Part shown: one piece after another, positions 52,692 through 61,804 of the stretch | Numbering within the stretch: position 1 is the stretch's first letter | Layout: every line of letters begins with the position of its first letter | DNA from: JADHLJ01 sp038146985 | GTDB lineage: Bacteria > Pseudomonadota > Alphaproteobacteria > Thalassobaculales > Thalassobaculaceae | Assembly: GCA_038146985.1 (NCBI GenBank) | Contig: JAYQSQ010000001.1 | Span: 310,001-374,000, forward strand | DNA length: 64,000 bases | Direction of reading: 5' to 3' | Notes under the pieces: model-generated | Told to the model about the DNA's origin: nothing | What the model saw: the letters and a program-made list of their open reading frames with translations, nothing else | Databases searched by the model: none | Position numbers and translations under genes: made by a program

Positions 52692-53555
52692 CTATCCGAG
52701 AAAATCCTCGGTCCAGCGCTGATAATCCGCATCCCGGGTAACCCGTTTCATCAGATCGGCCGACGCGATGCCCTTCAGGTCCTTGGGCTGGGTGCCCTCG
52801 CGCAGGGCTTTCAGGGTGTCGTGCACGGCTTGAACCGCCGCCGAGAACGGCTGGTGGCCTTGCAGGCAGATCCGCACGTTGCGCGAGGAGAGATAGTCGA
52901 GGTCCATCATTTCCGGCCCGCCGCCGCCACCGAGGATGAACGGCAGTTTGATCGCGGCGGCCGCCTTGTCGAGTTCCTCCCGGCTCTTCACCCCGACCAG
53001 GAAGATCGCATCGACGCCGGCGGCTTCGTAAGCCCGGGCCCGGGCGATCGCATCGTCGATGCCGGTGACCGCCGCCGCGCTGGTGCGTCCGGCGATCACC
53101 AGATCCGGGTCCTTGCGGCCGGCAAGCGCGCCTTTCATCTTGCCGACACCCTCCTCGACGGACAGCAGCCTGGTTTGTCCGAGCGTGCCGAAGGGCTGCG
53201 GCAGGTCGGTATCCTCGATCGACATGCCCGAGATGCCGGCCATCTCCAGCTCCTCGACCGTCCGCTTGACGTTCAGCGCGTTGCCGTAGCCGTGATCGGC
53301 ATCGACCATCAGCGGAATTTCCGAGGCCCGGTTGATGCGCTGCGCCTGCTGGGCGAACTCGCTCAGGGTCAGCACGATGAGGTCCGGCGCGCCGAGCACG
53401 GTGAAAGAGGCGATCGAGCCGGCGAACATGCCGATCTCGAAGCCGATATCCTCGGCGATCCGGGCCGAGATCGGATCGAAGACGGAGCCTGGATGGACGC
53501 AGCGGTCGCCGTTCAGAACGGCCCGGAAACGCTTGCGGCGGTCATTGAAACGCAT
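52692..53555 (-). CDS. Oxaloacetate decarboxylase-like, isocitrate lyase/PEP mutase superfamily
   Basis: The 287-residue TIM-barrel protein matches the PA4872-type oxaloacetate decarboxylases: SVFDPISARIAEDIGFE, SIASFTVLGAPD, VDADHGYGNALNV with the Mg ligands, and GISGMSIEDTDLPQPFG. It lacks the KKCGH motif of true isocitrate lyase. It would convert oxaloacetate to pyruvate and CO2, or act on a related 2-oxo acid. A 97-base inverted repeat separates it from the SDR gene upstream on the same strand. Confidence 0.85.
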   Translation of the reverse strand: MRFNDRRKRFRAVLNGDRCVHPGSVFDPISARIAEDIGFEIGMFAGSIASFTVLGAPDLIVLTLSEFAQQAQRINRASEIPLMVDADHGYGNALNVKRTVEELEMAGISGMSIEDTDLPQPFGTLGQTRLLSVEEGVGKMKGALAGRKDPDLVIAGRTSAAAVTGIDDAIARARAYEAAGVDAIFLVGVKSREELDKAAAAIKLPFILGGGGGPEMMDLDYLSSRNVRICLQGHQPFSAAVQAVHDTLKALREGTQPKDLKGIASADLMKRVTRDADYQRWTEDFLG

Positions 53556-53595
53556 GGGGTGCTCCTGGAAGGAAGTGGTTTGGTGGTTTTGACGG

Positions 53596-53692
53596 GACCC
53601 TTCGAGACGATGCTGCGCATCTTCTCAGGGTGAGTGGAACAAGTGCAGGACTCACCCTGAGGAGCGCGCGCGAGCGTGCGTCTCGAAGGGTC
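53596..53692. repeat. 97-base inverted repeat (MITE- or hairpin-like element)
   Basis: The arm GACCCTTCGAGACGATGCTG runs to CTCAGGGTGAG (53596-53634) and is repeated in inverted form as CTCACCCTGAGGAGCGCGCG to CGTCTCGAAGGGTC (53651-53692), with a 16-base loop. Ends are nearly perfect while the middle of the arms differs. It lies between two co-oriented genes and resembles dispersed palindromic elements of alphaproteobacteria. It is unrelated in sequence to the five paired elements. Confidence 0.7.
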
Positions 53693-53717
53693 GCGTCGAC
53701 ATCATGTGCTGTCCGCC

Positions 53718-54485
53718 TCAATTGCGCCCGGCGGAGACGCCGCCGTCGACCATGTAGACGCCGCCGGTGCAGAACGAGCTCTCCTCGGAGCCGAGGAACA
53801 GCATCAGCCGCGCCACCTCCTCGGGCTCGCCATAGCGGCGCAGCGGCGTGAAGTCGGCCATCGGCTGGGCGTTTCCGCGGTTCGGATTGATGGTGTCCTC
53901 CAGCCGCGTGATCATGTCGGTGTCGATGGGTGAGGGGTTGACCGTATTGACCCGGATCTTGTCCTTGGCGCCCTCCATGGCGCCCGAGCGCATCAGGCCG
54001 ATCACCGCGTGCTTGCTGGCGATATAGGGCGCGAGACGCGGCACCGCCCGAATCCCGGCGGTCGAGGAGGTGATGACGATCGAGCCGCCGCCGCGCTTCG
54101 CCATTTCCGGCATGGTGTATTTCAGGCCGAGCCAGACGCCGCGCACATTGACCGCGATCACCTTGTCGAAATCATCCTCGCCCTGGTCCTGGATCAGCGC
54201 GATCTTGCCTTCGATGCCGGCATTCAGCAGCGAGACATCGACCCCGCCGAAGCGCTCCACGGTCTTGGCGATATAGGCCTTCACCTGCTCGGCATCGGTC
54301 ACGTCGGCGGCCATGTAGGCGCATTTGTCCTCGCCGATGGAGCGGGCGATTTCGGCCAGTTTTCCCTCGTTGAGGTCCACCAGCATGACCTTGGCACCCT
54401 CCGAGGTGAACAGCCGCGCCGCCGCCCGGCCGATACCGCCGGAACCGCCGGTGATGATCGCGACCTTGTTGTCGAGCTTGCCCAT
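53718..54485 (-). CDS. Short-chain dehydrogenase/reductase, FabG-like
   Basis: The 255-residue SDR has the cofactor motif ITGGSGGIGRAAARL at about residues 11-25, LLNAGIEG, ITSSTAGIRAV with the catalytic Ser, and YIASKHAVIGL with the YxxxK pair. The C-terminus (FCTGGVYMVDGG) is the usual SDR ending. It oxidises or reduces a hydroxy/keto group with NAD(P). A TCCTCCC complement upstream of the ATG gives a good ribosome site. Confidence 0.88.
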   Translation of the reverse strand: MGKLDNKVAIITGGSGGIGRAAARLFTSEGAKVMLVDLNEGKLAEIARSIGEDKCAYMAADVTDAEQVKAYIAKTVERFGGVDVSLLNAGIEGKIALIQDQGEDDFDKVIAVNVRGVWLGLKYTMPEMAKRGGGSIVITSSTAGIRAVPRLAPYIASKHAVIGLMRSGAMEGAKDKIRVNTVNPSPIDTDMITRLEDTINPNRGNAQPMADFTPLRRYGEPEEVARLMLFLGSEESSFCTGGVYMVDGGVSAGRN

Positions 54486-54646
54486 GATCTGTCCTCCCGA
54501 GGATGAATGCTTTTCGGCATTCAGCCGCCTTGGCCGTGCGCTGGCAAGGGCGAAGGCGGACGGCGGGTGAAACAGGCGGTTGACGCCGTCACCGATCGTC
54601 TATGTGCTTGAGGGCGACGTAACACCGGACCCTCGAAATCGGACCA

Positions 54647-55108
54647 ATGAAACGCCTGCTCGTCGTCGCGCACATCCCATCCGCGAATACCCTGCGTCTA
54701 CGGGACGCGGTGCTCGCGGGCGCGCGAAGCCCGGAAATCGCGGGCGTCGAGACCATCGCCAAGACACCGTTTGAGGCCGGCCCCGAGGATGTACTGGCCG
54801 CCGACGCGGTGATCCTCGGGACCACCGAGAATCTCGGCTATATGAGCGGGGCGCTGAAGGACTTTTTCGACCGGACCTACTATCCGGTGCTGGAGATTGC
54901 CCAGGGCAAACCCTATGCCCTCTATATCCGCGCCGGCATGGATGGTACCGGCACGCGGCGCGGGGTCGAGACGATCATCACCGGGCTGCGCTGGCGCGCG
55001 GTTCAGGACCCGTTGATCTGCCGCGGCGACTGGGACGAGGCATTCGTCGCGCAATGCGAGGAACTCGGCATGGCCATGGCGGCGGGTCTGGAGGCGGGGG
55101 TGTTCTAG
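54647..55108 (+). CDS. Flavodoxin-fold NAD(P)H-dependent FMN reductase-like protein
   Basis: The 153-residue protein has a flavodoxin-like pattern: KRLLVVAHIPSANTLRLRDAV at the FMN phosphate loop, AVILGTTENLGYMSGALKDFFDRTYYPV for the isoalloxazine loop and ALYIRAGMDGTGTRRGVE. It could be a small quinone/FMN reductase or a flavodoxin-like carrier. The ATG at 54647 begins the first strand directly. It converges on the lyase gene with a 19-base gap. Confidence 0.8.
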   Translation: MKRLLVVAHIPSANTLRLRDAVLAGARSPEIAGVETIAKTPFEAGPEDVLAADAVILGTTENLGYMSGALKDFFDRTYYPVLEIAQGKPYALYIRAGMDGTGTRRGVETIITGLRWRAVQDPLICRGDWDEAFVAQCEELGMAMAAGLEAGVF

Positions 55109-55127
55109 CGGCGGAGAGCCAGACCGC

Positions 55128-56471
55128 CTACATCGCCGCCAGGACCGCGTCGACGATACGTTCGGACTCGCCGATATAGGCGACCGGGTCCAGCACCCCG
55201 TCGAGGGCGGCACTGTCGAGATGGGCGGAGACCCGCGCATCGGCCATCAGCGCGTCGCGGAACGGGACGCCCTGCTCGAAGGAACTCATGGCGATCTCAT
55301 AGACCACCTCATGGGCGGTCTGTTTGCCGATCGCCTCGCCCAGGGCCAGCATCACCGGCTCGGAGAGCAGCAGCCCGCCCAGCATGTCGAGATTCTCCCG
55401 CATCCGCGCCGGATCGACGTTCAGCCGCTCGACCACGCCGCGCATCTTGGCCAGCAGGGTGCCGGTGTAGATCATCATCTCCGGCACCGCCGCAAGCTCG
55501 ATACGCAGTAGCGCGGAATAGCGCTCATGTTCCTGATAGACCGCGTCCTGGATCGCCACCTGCTGGGCCCGGATCAGGCGCGAGAGGCCGATCGAGAGTT
55601 CCACGGTGGCGGGGTTGCGCTTGTGCGGCATTGTGCTGCTGCCGACCTTGCCGGCATGATGCGGCTCCGCAAGCTCGGAAAACTCGACCTGCTGAAGGGC
55701 GTAGATTTCGCGGGCGATCTTGCCGAAGGTGCCGGCGATCTGGGTCATCAGATTGGCAAGTTCGCAGATCCGGTCGCGTGAGGAGTGCCAGCAGATATTC
55801 GGTGCCGCGAGGCCCAGTTTCTGGAGCGCCAGGATCTGCATCTCCGGCCCCTTCGGTCCGAACGAGGCCATGGTCCCGACCGCGCCGGTGATATTGCCGG
55901 TAAACAGCCGCCCCTCGGCCTCCCGGCAGCGCTCGATCTGGCGGCCGATCTCGTCCACCCAGACCGCGCATTTGTAGCCGAAGGTGAGGGGGAGCGCCTG
56001 CTGGCCATGGGTGCGCCCGACCATGACGGTGGAGCGGTGCTCGCGTGCCAGCCCGGCCAGCGCCGCCCGGCTCGCCTCCAGATCCCGCAGGATCAGCGGC
56101 CAGGCCTGCTTCAGTTGTAGGACGAGCCCGGTATCCATGATGTCCTGGGTGGTGGCGCCGTAATGGATGAACTCGCCGGCCCCGCCCTCGCAGACATGCT
56201 CCAGCGCCCGCAGCGCCGGTACGATCGGGTGCGCGGTGGCACTGATGCCCCTGCCGATCTCGGCGATGTCGACATTAGCAGCCTTGGCCTTGGCCCGGAT
56301 CTCCCGTGCCGCTTCGGCCGGGATCATCCCCAGCTCCGCCTGCGCCTCGGCCAGTGCCACCTCGACATCGAACCAGGTCTGCACCCGGTTCTCGTCATTG
56401 AAGATCGCCAGAAACTCCGGCGTCGAAAAGGACGCGCCATAGAGGAGGGATTCGCTGATATGGCTCGGCAT
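55128..56471 (-). CDS. Fumarase/aspartase-superfamily lyase (adenylosuccinate lyase / 3-carboxymuconate cycloisomerase-like)
   Basis: The 447-residue protein carries the superfamily signature GSSTMPHKRNP and the HYGATTQDIMDTGLVLQL segment. The TTQD form is closer to PcaB-type cycloisomerases and uncharacterised lyases than to housekeeping PurB, so I do not assign purB. The ATG at 56471 begins MPSHISESLLYG, matching family N-termini; the open frame further upstream has no similarity. It lies just downstream of plsY on the same strand. Confidence 0.82.
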   Translation of the reverse strand: MPSHISESLLYGASFSTPEFLAIFNDENRVQTWFDVEVALAEAQAELGMIPAEAAREIRAKAKAANVDIAEIGRGISATAHPIVPALRALEHVCEGGAGEFIHYGATTQDIMDTGLVLQLKQAWPLILRDLEASRAALAGLAREHRSTVMVGRTHGQQALPLTFGYKCAVWVDEIGRQIERCREAEGRLFTGNITGAVGTMASFGPKGPEMQILALQKLGLAAPNICWHSSRDRICELANLMTQIAGTFGKIAREIYALQQVEFSELAEPHHAGKVGSSTMPHKRNPATVELSIGLSRLIRAQQVAIQDAVYQEHERYSALLRIELAAVPEMMIYTGTLLAKMRGVVERLNVDPARMRENLDMLGGLLLSEPVMLALGEAIGKQTAHEVVYEIAMSSFEQGVPFRDALMADARVSAHLDSAALDGVLDPVAYIGESERIVDAVLAAM

Positions 56472-56503
56472 GACGGGCTCCGGAGGTGAATGTCGTCGAG
56501 GCC

Positions 56504-57139
56504 TTACTCTGCCCCGTCCACCTTCGCGCGCGAAAACGAAATCCGGCTTTCGGTGCCGTTTAGCAGACGGCGGATGTTCTGGTGGTGGCGGAAGGCGATC
56601 AGGATGGCCATGAAGCCGGTAAGCTCGGCGTGCTGCAGATCGACCATGGTGTAGGCGAAGACCGGCGCGGCGATCAGGGCGACGAGGGCGCCGAGGGAGG
56701 AGTAGCGGGTGACCGCGACCACCACCAGCCAAACAGCGAAGCAGGCGAGACCGAGCTGCCAGTTGACGGCGAGCAGGATGCCCGCCGCCGTCGCGACGCC
56801 CTTGCCGCCCTTGAATTTCAGCCAGATCGGAAAGCAATGGCCGAGCATTGCGCCGGCGGCGGCGAGCACCGCCATGTCCGGGCCGTACATATCGGCGATC
56901 AACACCGCGAGGGCGCCCTTGCCGCCGTCGAGCAGCACTGTCGCCGCCGCCAGGCCTTTGCGGCCGGTGCGCAGCACGTTGGTGGCGCCGATGCTGCCGG
57001 AGCCGATGGTGCGGATATCCTGGGTGCCCGCGAGCTTGGTCAGCACCAGGCCGAAGGGGATCGATCCAAGGAGATAGCCGAGCAGGCCGGCGGCATAGAA
57101 CGGCCAGGTATAGGCGAGGGTGCCGAGAGGATCAGGCAT
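56504..57139 (-). CDS. plsY: Glycerol-3-phosphate acyltransferase PlsY
   Basis: This 211-residue inner-membrane enzyme transfers the acyl group from acyl phosphate to glycerol-3-phosphate, starting phospholipid synthesis. Motifs are LLGSIPFGLVL, IGSGSIGATNVLRTGRKG and KFKGGKGVATAAG, the glycerol-phosphate and acyl-phosphate sites; five hydrophobic segments are visible. Its start overlaps the pyrC-like gene 3' end by 8 bases, giving the alphaproteobacterial pyrB-pyrC-plsY order. Confidence 0.93.
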   Translation of the reverse strand: MPDPLGTLAYTWPFYAAGLLGYLLGSIPFGLVLTKLAGTQDIRTIGSGSIGATNVLRTGRKGLAAATVLLDGGKGALAVLIADMYGPDMAVLAAAGAMLGHCFPIWLKFKGGKGVATAAGILLAVNWQLGLACFAVWLVVVAVTRYSSLGALVALIAAPVFAYTMVDLQHAELTGFMAILIAFRHHQNIRRLLNGTESRISFSRAKVDGAE

Positions 57140-58460
57140 GGACCAGCCGCCCGCGCTCCGGCGCCTCGGCGGCGAAGGGGTCGTGAACCGCGCGTCCGCC
57201 GCGGATGGTCTTCAGCACGCGTCCCTGGATGGGCCTGCCCTCGAAAGGGCTGTTCTTGCATTTGCTGTGGAATTTCGCCGGCTCGACGACACCGGCGACG
57301 TCCGGGTCGAACAGCACCAGATCCGCCGGCGCGCCCTTGGTGAGCCGCCCGCCCGGCAGGCCGAGAATGCTGGCCGGCCCGAGGGTCAGCGCCCTGATCG
57401 CCTGCAGCATGGTGAGCGACCCGTTATGGACGCTCTCCAGTGTGACCGGGAGCATGGTCTCCAGGCCGACCACGCCGGGTTCCGCCTGATCGAAGGGCAG
57501 GCGCTTGGAATCCTGGTCGCGGGGAATGTGGTCGCTAGCGATGGCGTCGATGGTGCCGTCGGCAAGCCCGCGCAGCACCGCCTGGCGGTCCTCTTCGGAG
57601 CGAAGCGGCGGCGAGACCTTGGCGAAAGTCCGGTAGTCGACCACGGCGCCTTCGTTCAGGGCGAGATAGTGGGGCGCCGTATCGCACGTGACGTGGAGGC
57701 CGTCCGCCTTGGCCTTGGCGATCACCTCAATAGCCGCCGCCGTGGTCACCCGCGAGGCATGGTAGCGCCCGCCGCTGAGCGCCAGCAGGCGCATGTCCCG
57801 CTCGATCATCATCACCTCGGCGGCGGCCGGAATGCCGGCCAGGCCGAGGCGGGTCGCCGTCTCGCCCTCGGACATGACGCCTTCACCGACCAAGTCCGGG
57901 GCTTCGGGATGCTGGATCACGAGGGTGCCGAAGACCGTGGAGTAGGAGAGCAGGCGCCGCATCACCAGCGCATTGGCGATCGCCTTCGGCCCGTCGGTGA
58001 AGCCGAGCGCGCCGGCCTGATGCAGCAGGCCGATCTCGGACATCTCCTCGCCCCGGGTACGCTTGGTGGCGGCGGCATAGCTGTGGACGGAGATGAGGCC
58101 GACCTCGGCGGCGCGGCGCTCGACGAACTCCAGCAACGCCACGTCATCGACGATCGGATCGGTGTTCGGCAGGCAGACGATGGTGGTCACGCCACCCGCC
58201 GCCGCTGCTTGCGAGGCCGTCGCCAGGGTCTCCAGATGCTCGTTCCCCGGCTCTCCCGTCGTCACCCGCATATCGATCAGGCCGGGTGCGAGGCATTTGC
58301 CGGCGCAATCGACGATATCGAAATCGTCCTGCATCGCATCGACGAAAACCTTCGGCCCCATGTCGAGAATCCGGCCGTTCTCGACCAGCAGGCTTCCCAT
58401 GGCGTCGAGCTCGCTTGCCGGGTCGAGCAGGCGGGCGTTCTTGTAGACGGTCTTGCTCAC
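57132..58460 (-). CDS. pyrC: Dihydroorotase-like protein lacking the HxH metal motif (pseudo-dihydroorotase)
   Basis: The 442-residue protein has the amidohydrolase/dihydroorotase fold, but the metal-binding HxH expected after APGLID is replaced: APGLIDMRVTTGEPG has R65 and T67. Such non-catalytic dihydroorotases (PyrC'/PyrX type) pair with aspartate carbamoyltransferase and are needed for its assembly or activity. It overlaps the pyrB stop through GTGA, which fixes the GTG start at 58460 and supports that partnership. Other His positions (TAPHYL, ASDHIPR) remain. An active dihydroorotase must be encoded elsewhere. Confidence 0.87.
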   Translation of the reverse strand: MSKTVYKNARLLDPASELDAMGSLLVENGRILDMGPKVFVDAMQDDFDIVDCAGKCLAPGLIDMRVTTGEPGNEHLETLATASQAAAAGGVTTIVCLPNTDPIVDDVALLEFVERRAAEVGLISVHSYAAATKRTRGEEMSEIGLLHQAGALGFTDGPKAIANALVMRRLLSYSTVFGTLVIQHPEAPDLVGEGVMSEGETATRLGLAGIPAAAEVMMIERDMRLLALSGGRYHASRVTTAAAIEVIAKAKADGLHVTCDTAPHYLALNEGAVVDYRTFAKVSPPLRSEEDRQAVLRGLADGTIDAIASDHIPRDQDSKRLPFDQAEPGVVGLETMLPVTLESVHNGSLTMLQAIRALTLGPASILGLPGGRLTKGAPADLVLFDPDVAGVVEPAKFHSKCKNSPFEGRPIQGRVLKTIRGGRAVHDPFAAEAPERGRLVHA

Positions 58461-59443
58461 CGGTTCTTCGCCCACGGTTCGACCTGGGTGCTGACCAGCG
58501 CCTCGAGGCAGGCCATGCGGACCGCGACGCCGATCTCCACCTGCTCGCGGATCAGGCTGCGGTCGATATCGTCGGCGACCTCGCTGTCGATCTCGACACC
58601 CCGGTTCATCGGTCCCGGATGCATGATCAGCGCGTCCGGCTTGGCTGCCTTGAGCTTTTCGTAGTCGAGGCCGTAGAGCCGGTAGTACTCGCGGATCGAG
58701 GGCACGAAACTGCCCTTCATCCGCTCGGTCTGCAGGCGCAGCATCATGATGATGTCGGCGTCCTGGAGGCCCTGTTCCATGTCGTGGTGGATCTCCACGC
58801 CGAGGCGGTCCAGCCCCGAGGGGATCAAGGTCGGCGGCGCCACGGCGCGCACGCGGGCGCCCATGATCGACATGAGGTGGATGTTTGAGCGGGCGACCCG
58901 GCTATGGGCGATGTCACCGCAGATCGCCACCGTCAGCCCCTCCAACCCGCGCCCGAGCCGGCGCCGGATGGTCAGGGCGTCCAGCAGCGCCTGGGTCGGG
59001 TGTTCGTGGGTACCGTCGCCGGCATTGATCACCGAACAGTTGACCTTTTCGGCGAGCAGGTGCACCGCGCCGGAATTCGCGTGGCGCACCACCAGCACGT
59101 CCGGGTGCATGGCATTGAGGGTCATCGCCGTGTCGATCAGGGTCTCGCCCTTCTTGATCGAGCTGGTGCTAACCGACATGTTGATCACGTCGCCCCCCAG
59201 CCGCTTGCCGGCAAGCTCGAACGAGGTTCGGGTCCGGGTCGAGTTCTCGAAGAACAGGTTGATCAGGGTGCGCCCGCGCAGGATCGAGTGTTTCTTGTCG
59301 CCCTTGCGGTTGGCATCGACATAAACGTCCGACTGATCGAGCAGCCGCTCGATATCGGGACGCTGCAGACCTTCGATCCCAAGCAGATGCCGAAAACGGA
59401 ACAGCGGCTCGGGCGCGGTCTGGGGGAGGGATTGTGCTGTCAT
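58457..59443 (-). CDS. pyrB: Aspartate carbamoyltransferase catalytic subunit
   Basis: The 328-residue enzyme makes carbamoyl-aspartate in pyrimidine synthesis. Motifs are ENSTRTRTSFELAGKRLG (carbamoyl phosphate site), THEHPTQALLDALTI and MHPGPMNRGVEID. It is about 20 residues longer at the N-terminus than the E. coli catalytic chain, as in many class with associated pseudo-dihydroorotase. No pyrI regulatory gene is nearby. It leads the pyrB-pyrC'-plsY operon. Confidence 0.95.
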   Translation of the reverse strand: MTAQSLPQTAPEPLFRFRHLLGIEGLQRPDIERLLDQSDVYVDANRKGDKKHSILRGRTLINLFFENSTRTRTSFELAGKRLGGDVINMSVSTSSIKKGETLIDTAMTLNAMHPDVLVVRHANSGAVHLLAEKVNCSVINAGDGTHEHPTQALLDALTIRRRLGRGLEGLTVAICGDIAHSRVARSNIHLMSIMGARVRAVAPPTLIPSGLDRLGVEIHHDMEQGLQDADIIMMLRLQTERMKGSFVPSIREYYRLYGLDYEKLKAAKPDALIMHPGPMNRGVEIDSEVADDIDRSLIREQVEIGVAVRMACLEALVSTQVEPWAKNR

Positions 59444-59885
59444 TAAAGCAGCACTATAGGCGCGCCGTGTGCTTGATCACAAGCGCCGGTTCAGCGCCGC
59501 CGGGGAGCGCTTGATAACAAAAGATTTCACTCAGGTTTCACCGCGATGGCAGGACGATCCAGGGTCCCGAATCGGCATGACTGTGCCGCGACTCGGTGAT
59601 TTCGAGTGGCCTCGCGATGCAGATGACTCTTTGCCGATGGTTCGATGTCTTTAGCCACTTGCCTATGATTCTTGGCCGTCGCCCTGGCGTAAGGCAGGGC
59701 CGTGTGTCGGGAAGGTCCATCTGTGCCGGCTCAGATCGGGTCTCGTCTGGAACAGCGCTCGCCCCGTTACGGGGTTCCGCCGGGGCAAGGCCCTGCCTTG
59801 CGCCAGGGCGACGGTAAACTTGGTCCTGTTTTGCGGCAGGCTAGATATGGACAGTCACTTCGCAACGCCAGCGAAAGCGGATGGC
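59444..59885. other. 442-base intergenic region upstream of pyrB
   Basis: No gene is supported here. The region between about 59440 and 59540 should contain the pyrB promoter on the minus strand, but I cannot pick a clear pair of hexamers. Its right half holds paired repeat 4 and an additional small hairpin CCCCGTTACGGGG (59763-59775). I see no convincing leader peptide or pyrimidine attenuator. Confidence 0.4.
59676..59814. repeat. Paired inverted palindromic element 4
   Basis: The unit CCGTCGCCCTGGCGTAAGGC continues to AGGGCC (59676-59701); the inverted copy GGCCCTGCCTTGCGCCAGGG ends GCGACGG (59789-59814). They are separated by 87 bases containing a further small hairpin. The right unit plus the following TAAA is identical to that of element 5, 2 kb away. 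Confidence 0.72.
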
Positions 59886-60878
59886 CTAGTCTGTTAAAGA
59901 GGATCTCAGCCCCTTCAGCAGCGGCATCACCTCGCCGGCGAAACGGTCGATCTGCTGCATCCGGTGCTCGTAGGGACCGACCAGGTCGACGACGATGTGG
60001 CGCACCCCGGCGGCGTGAAACGCGTTGATCTTTTCCGCCACGTCCTGGGGCGAGCCGAGAGCGGCATAGCGTTCGGCGGCGCGCCGGAAATCCATGGCAT
60101 AGCGCTTGGAGAGTGAGGCCGTCGCCACCTCAAGCGCGGTCTCGTAATCGTCATCGACGCGCGTGAAGACCAGATGGCCGGTGCCGAACCGCGTGATGGT
60201 CCGCGCGGCGGCGCCGGCGGCATCCTCGATCTTCACCAGTGCCTCGCGGTACATGTCCGGCGTGACGACATAGGAGACATAGCCGTCGGCGAGCCTTCCC
60301 ATGCGGCGGAACGCGGCGTCCTTGCGGCCACCACACCAGATTGGCGGACCGCCGACCTGGCGCGGCGGCGGCGTCATCAGCACGTCCTTGAAGCTGTAAT
60401 GTTTGCCCTCGAAACTGGCGGGCTCGCCACTCCACAGGGCCCGCATCACCTGGATGCCCTCGGAAAGCCGGGCGCCGCGTTCCTCTATCGGCACGCCTGC
60501 GACCTCGTATTCCTTTGGAAACTCGCCGCCGATCCCGACGCCGAAGATGAACCGGCCCTCGGTCAGATGGTCCAGGGTCGCCGCCTGTTTGGCCACCGGT
60601 CCCGGATGGCGCAGCGGCAGCAGGTAGACCCCGGTCCCGAACAGCAGCCGCGGGCTTGCCACCGCCGCCTGGGCCAGCAACTGAAACGGATCGAAGAAGG
60701 GCAGCGGCATGGAGAGATGATCGCCCAGCCACAGGGAGTCGAATCCGGCCGCATCGACGGCCCGGACGAAATCGACGAGCTGCGCCACCGTCGGCTGCCA
60801 GGGACCGGTCTGATCGTCCGGTTGGCGATGAATGGTCTGTATGCCGATCTTAAGGCCGGTATCGAGGGGCAGGGCCAT
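59886..60878 (-). CDS. LLM-class flavin-dependent oxidoreductase, copy 2
   Basis: The 330-residue luciferase-like protein contains FVRAVDAAGFDSLWLGDHLSMP, LLPLRHPGPVAKQAATLDHLTEGRF, FGVGIGGEFPKEYE and PPIWCGGRKDAAFRRMGRLADG. It probably oxidises a small molecule with FMNH2 or F420. It is clearly homologous to the copy at 37555 but not a close duplicate. It is divergent to the TauE-like permease. Confidence 0.86.
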   Translation of the reverse strand: MALPLDTGLKIGIQTIHRQPDDQTGPWQPTVAQLVDFVRAVDAAGFDSLWLGDHLSMPLPFFDPFQLLAQAAVASPRLLFGTGVYLLPLRHPGPVAKQAATLDHLTEGRFIFGVGIGGEFPKEYEVAGVPIEERGARLSEGIQVMRALWSGEPASFEGKHYSFKDVLMTPPPRQVGGPPIWCGGRKDAAFRRMGRLADGYVSYVVTPDMYREALVKIEDAAGAAARTITRFGTGHLVFTRVDDDYETALEVATASLSKRYAMDFRRAAERYAALGSPQDVAEKINAFHAAGVRHIVVDLVGPYEHRMQQIDRFAGEVMPLLKGLRSSLTD

Positions 60879-60951
60879 GGAAGGGAACTCCTGACGGAAA
60901 AGAGGTCAGAGGAGACGGTTTTTGTCCCGCGGGCAAGACCGATCGCACTGA

Positions 60952-61782
60952 ATGATCGCGAGCGGACCACAAAAGGGCTTGTTCGCCAGGGGGCATCCGC
61001 AACAGGATGCGGGTTCTCAACCGGGAAGGAAACCGGTCCTGTCCATCGACCTTATCCTCTACGTCATGGCCGTCTATCTGTTCGCGGGGGCGGTGAAGGG
61101 TGTCATCGGGTTCGGCATGCCGATTGTCTCTCTGGCGATGCTGGCGCCGGCGATCGGCCTCAAGGAAGCCATCGTGGTGATGCTGATTCCCTCGCTGGCG
61201 ACGAATATCTGGCAGGGCCTGACCGGCGGGCGGCTGCTGGAGCTTGTCCGGCGCCTGGGGCTGTTGCTGGCGCTGTCCTGCGCGGCGATCTGGTTCTCCA
61301 CCGCGATTCTGGTTTCCGTCGACGGCGAAAGGCTTGCCGCCGGCCTCGGCGTGATCCTGATCCTCTATGCCGGGTCCGCCCTGGCGACGCCGCAGATACC
61401 GCCTCCCGGGCGGCACGAGGTCTGGATGTCGCCGGTGGTGGGCGTGCTCGCCGGCATTTCCATGGGGCTGACCGGCGCCTTCGTGATGCCTGGAACGATC
61501 TATCTCCAGGCCCTGGGCCTGGGCAAGGACGGGCTGGTGCAGGCGCTGGGTTTGAGTTTCCTGGTCACGACCCTGGCGCTCGGCGCGTCGCTGGGCGGAC
61601 GTCAGGCCTTGTCCTTGGAGCTGGCGGTTCTTTCCGCCGCCGTCGTGGTCCCGGCGTTGATCGGGATGGTCCTGGGCAAGCGCTTCCGGGACCGATTGCC
61701 GGAGGCCGGGTTCCGCAAGGTCTTCTTCATCGCCTTGATCTTCGTGGGTGTCTGGATCGTCAGCAAGGCGGTGCTGCTGTAG
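60952..61782 (+). CDS. TauE/SafE-family sulfite/sulfonate exporter
   Basis: The protein of up to 276 residues is a multi-pass permease (about eight hydrophobic segments) with the family's two-repeat layout: AGAVKGVIGFGMPIVSLAML in the first half and GISMGLTGAFVMPGTIYLQ in the second. TauE/SafE proteins move sulfite, sulfoacetate or other organic anions. The start is uncertain: residues 1-28 from the 60952 codon are hydrophilic and unconserved, and an ATG at 61066 inside the first segment is the only strong alternative. Confidence 0.83.
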   Translation: MIASGPQKGLFARGHPQQDAGSQPGRKPVLSIDLILYVMAVYLFAGAVKGVIGFGMPIVSLAMLAPAIGLKEAIVVMLIPSLATNIWQGLTGGRLLELVRRLGLLLALSCAAIWFSTAILVSVDGERLAAGLGVILILYAGSALATPQIPPPGRHEVWMSPVVGVLAGISMGLTGAFVMPGTIYLQALGLGKDGLVQALGLSFLVTTLALGASLGGRQALSLELAVLSAAVVVPALIGMVLGKRFRDRLPEAGFRKVFFIALIFVGVWIVSKAVLL

Positions 61783-61804
61783 AGTTTCAACTCAAATATC
61801 AATT

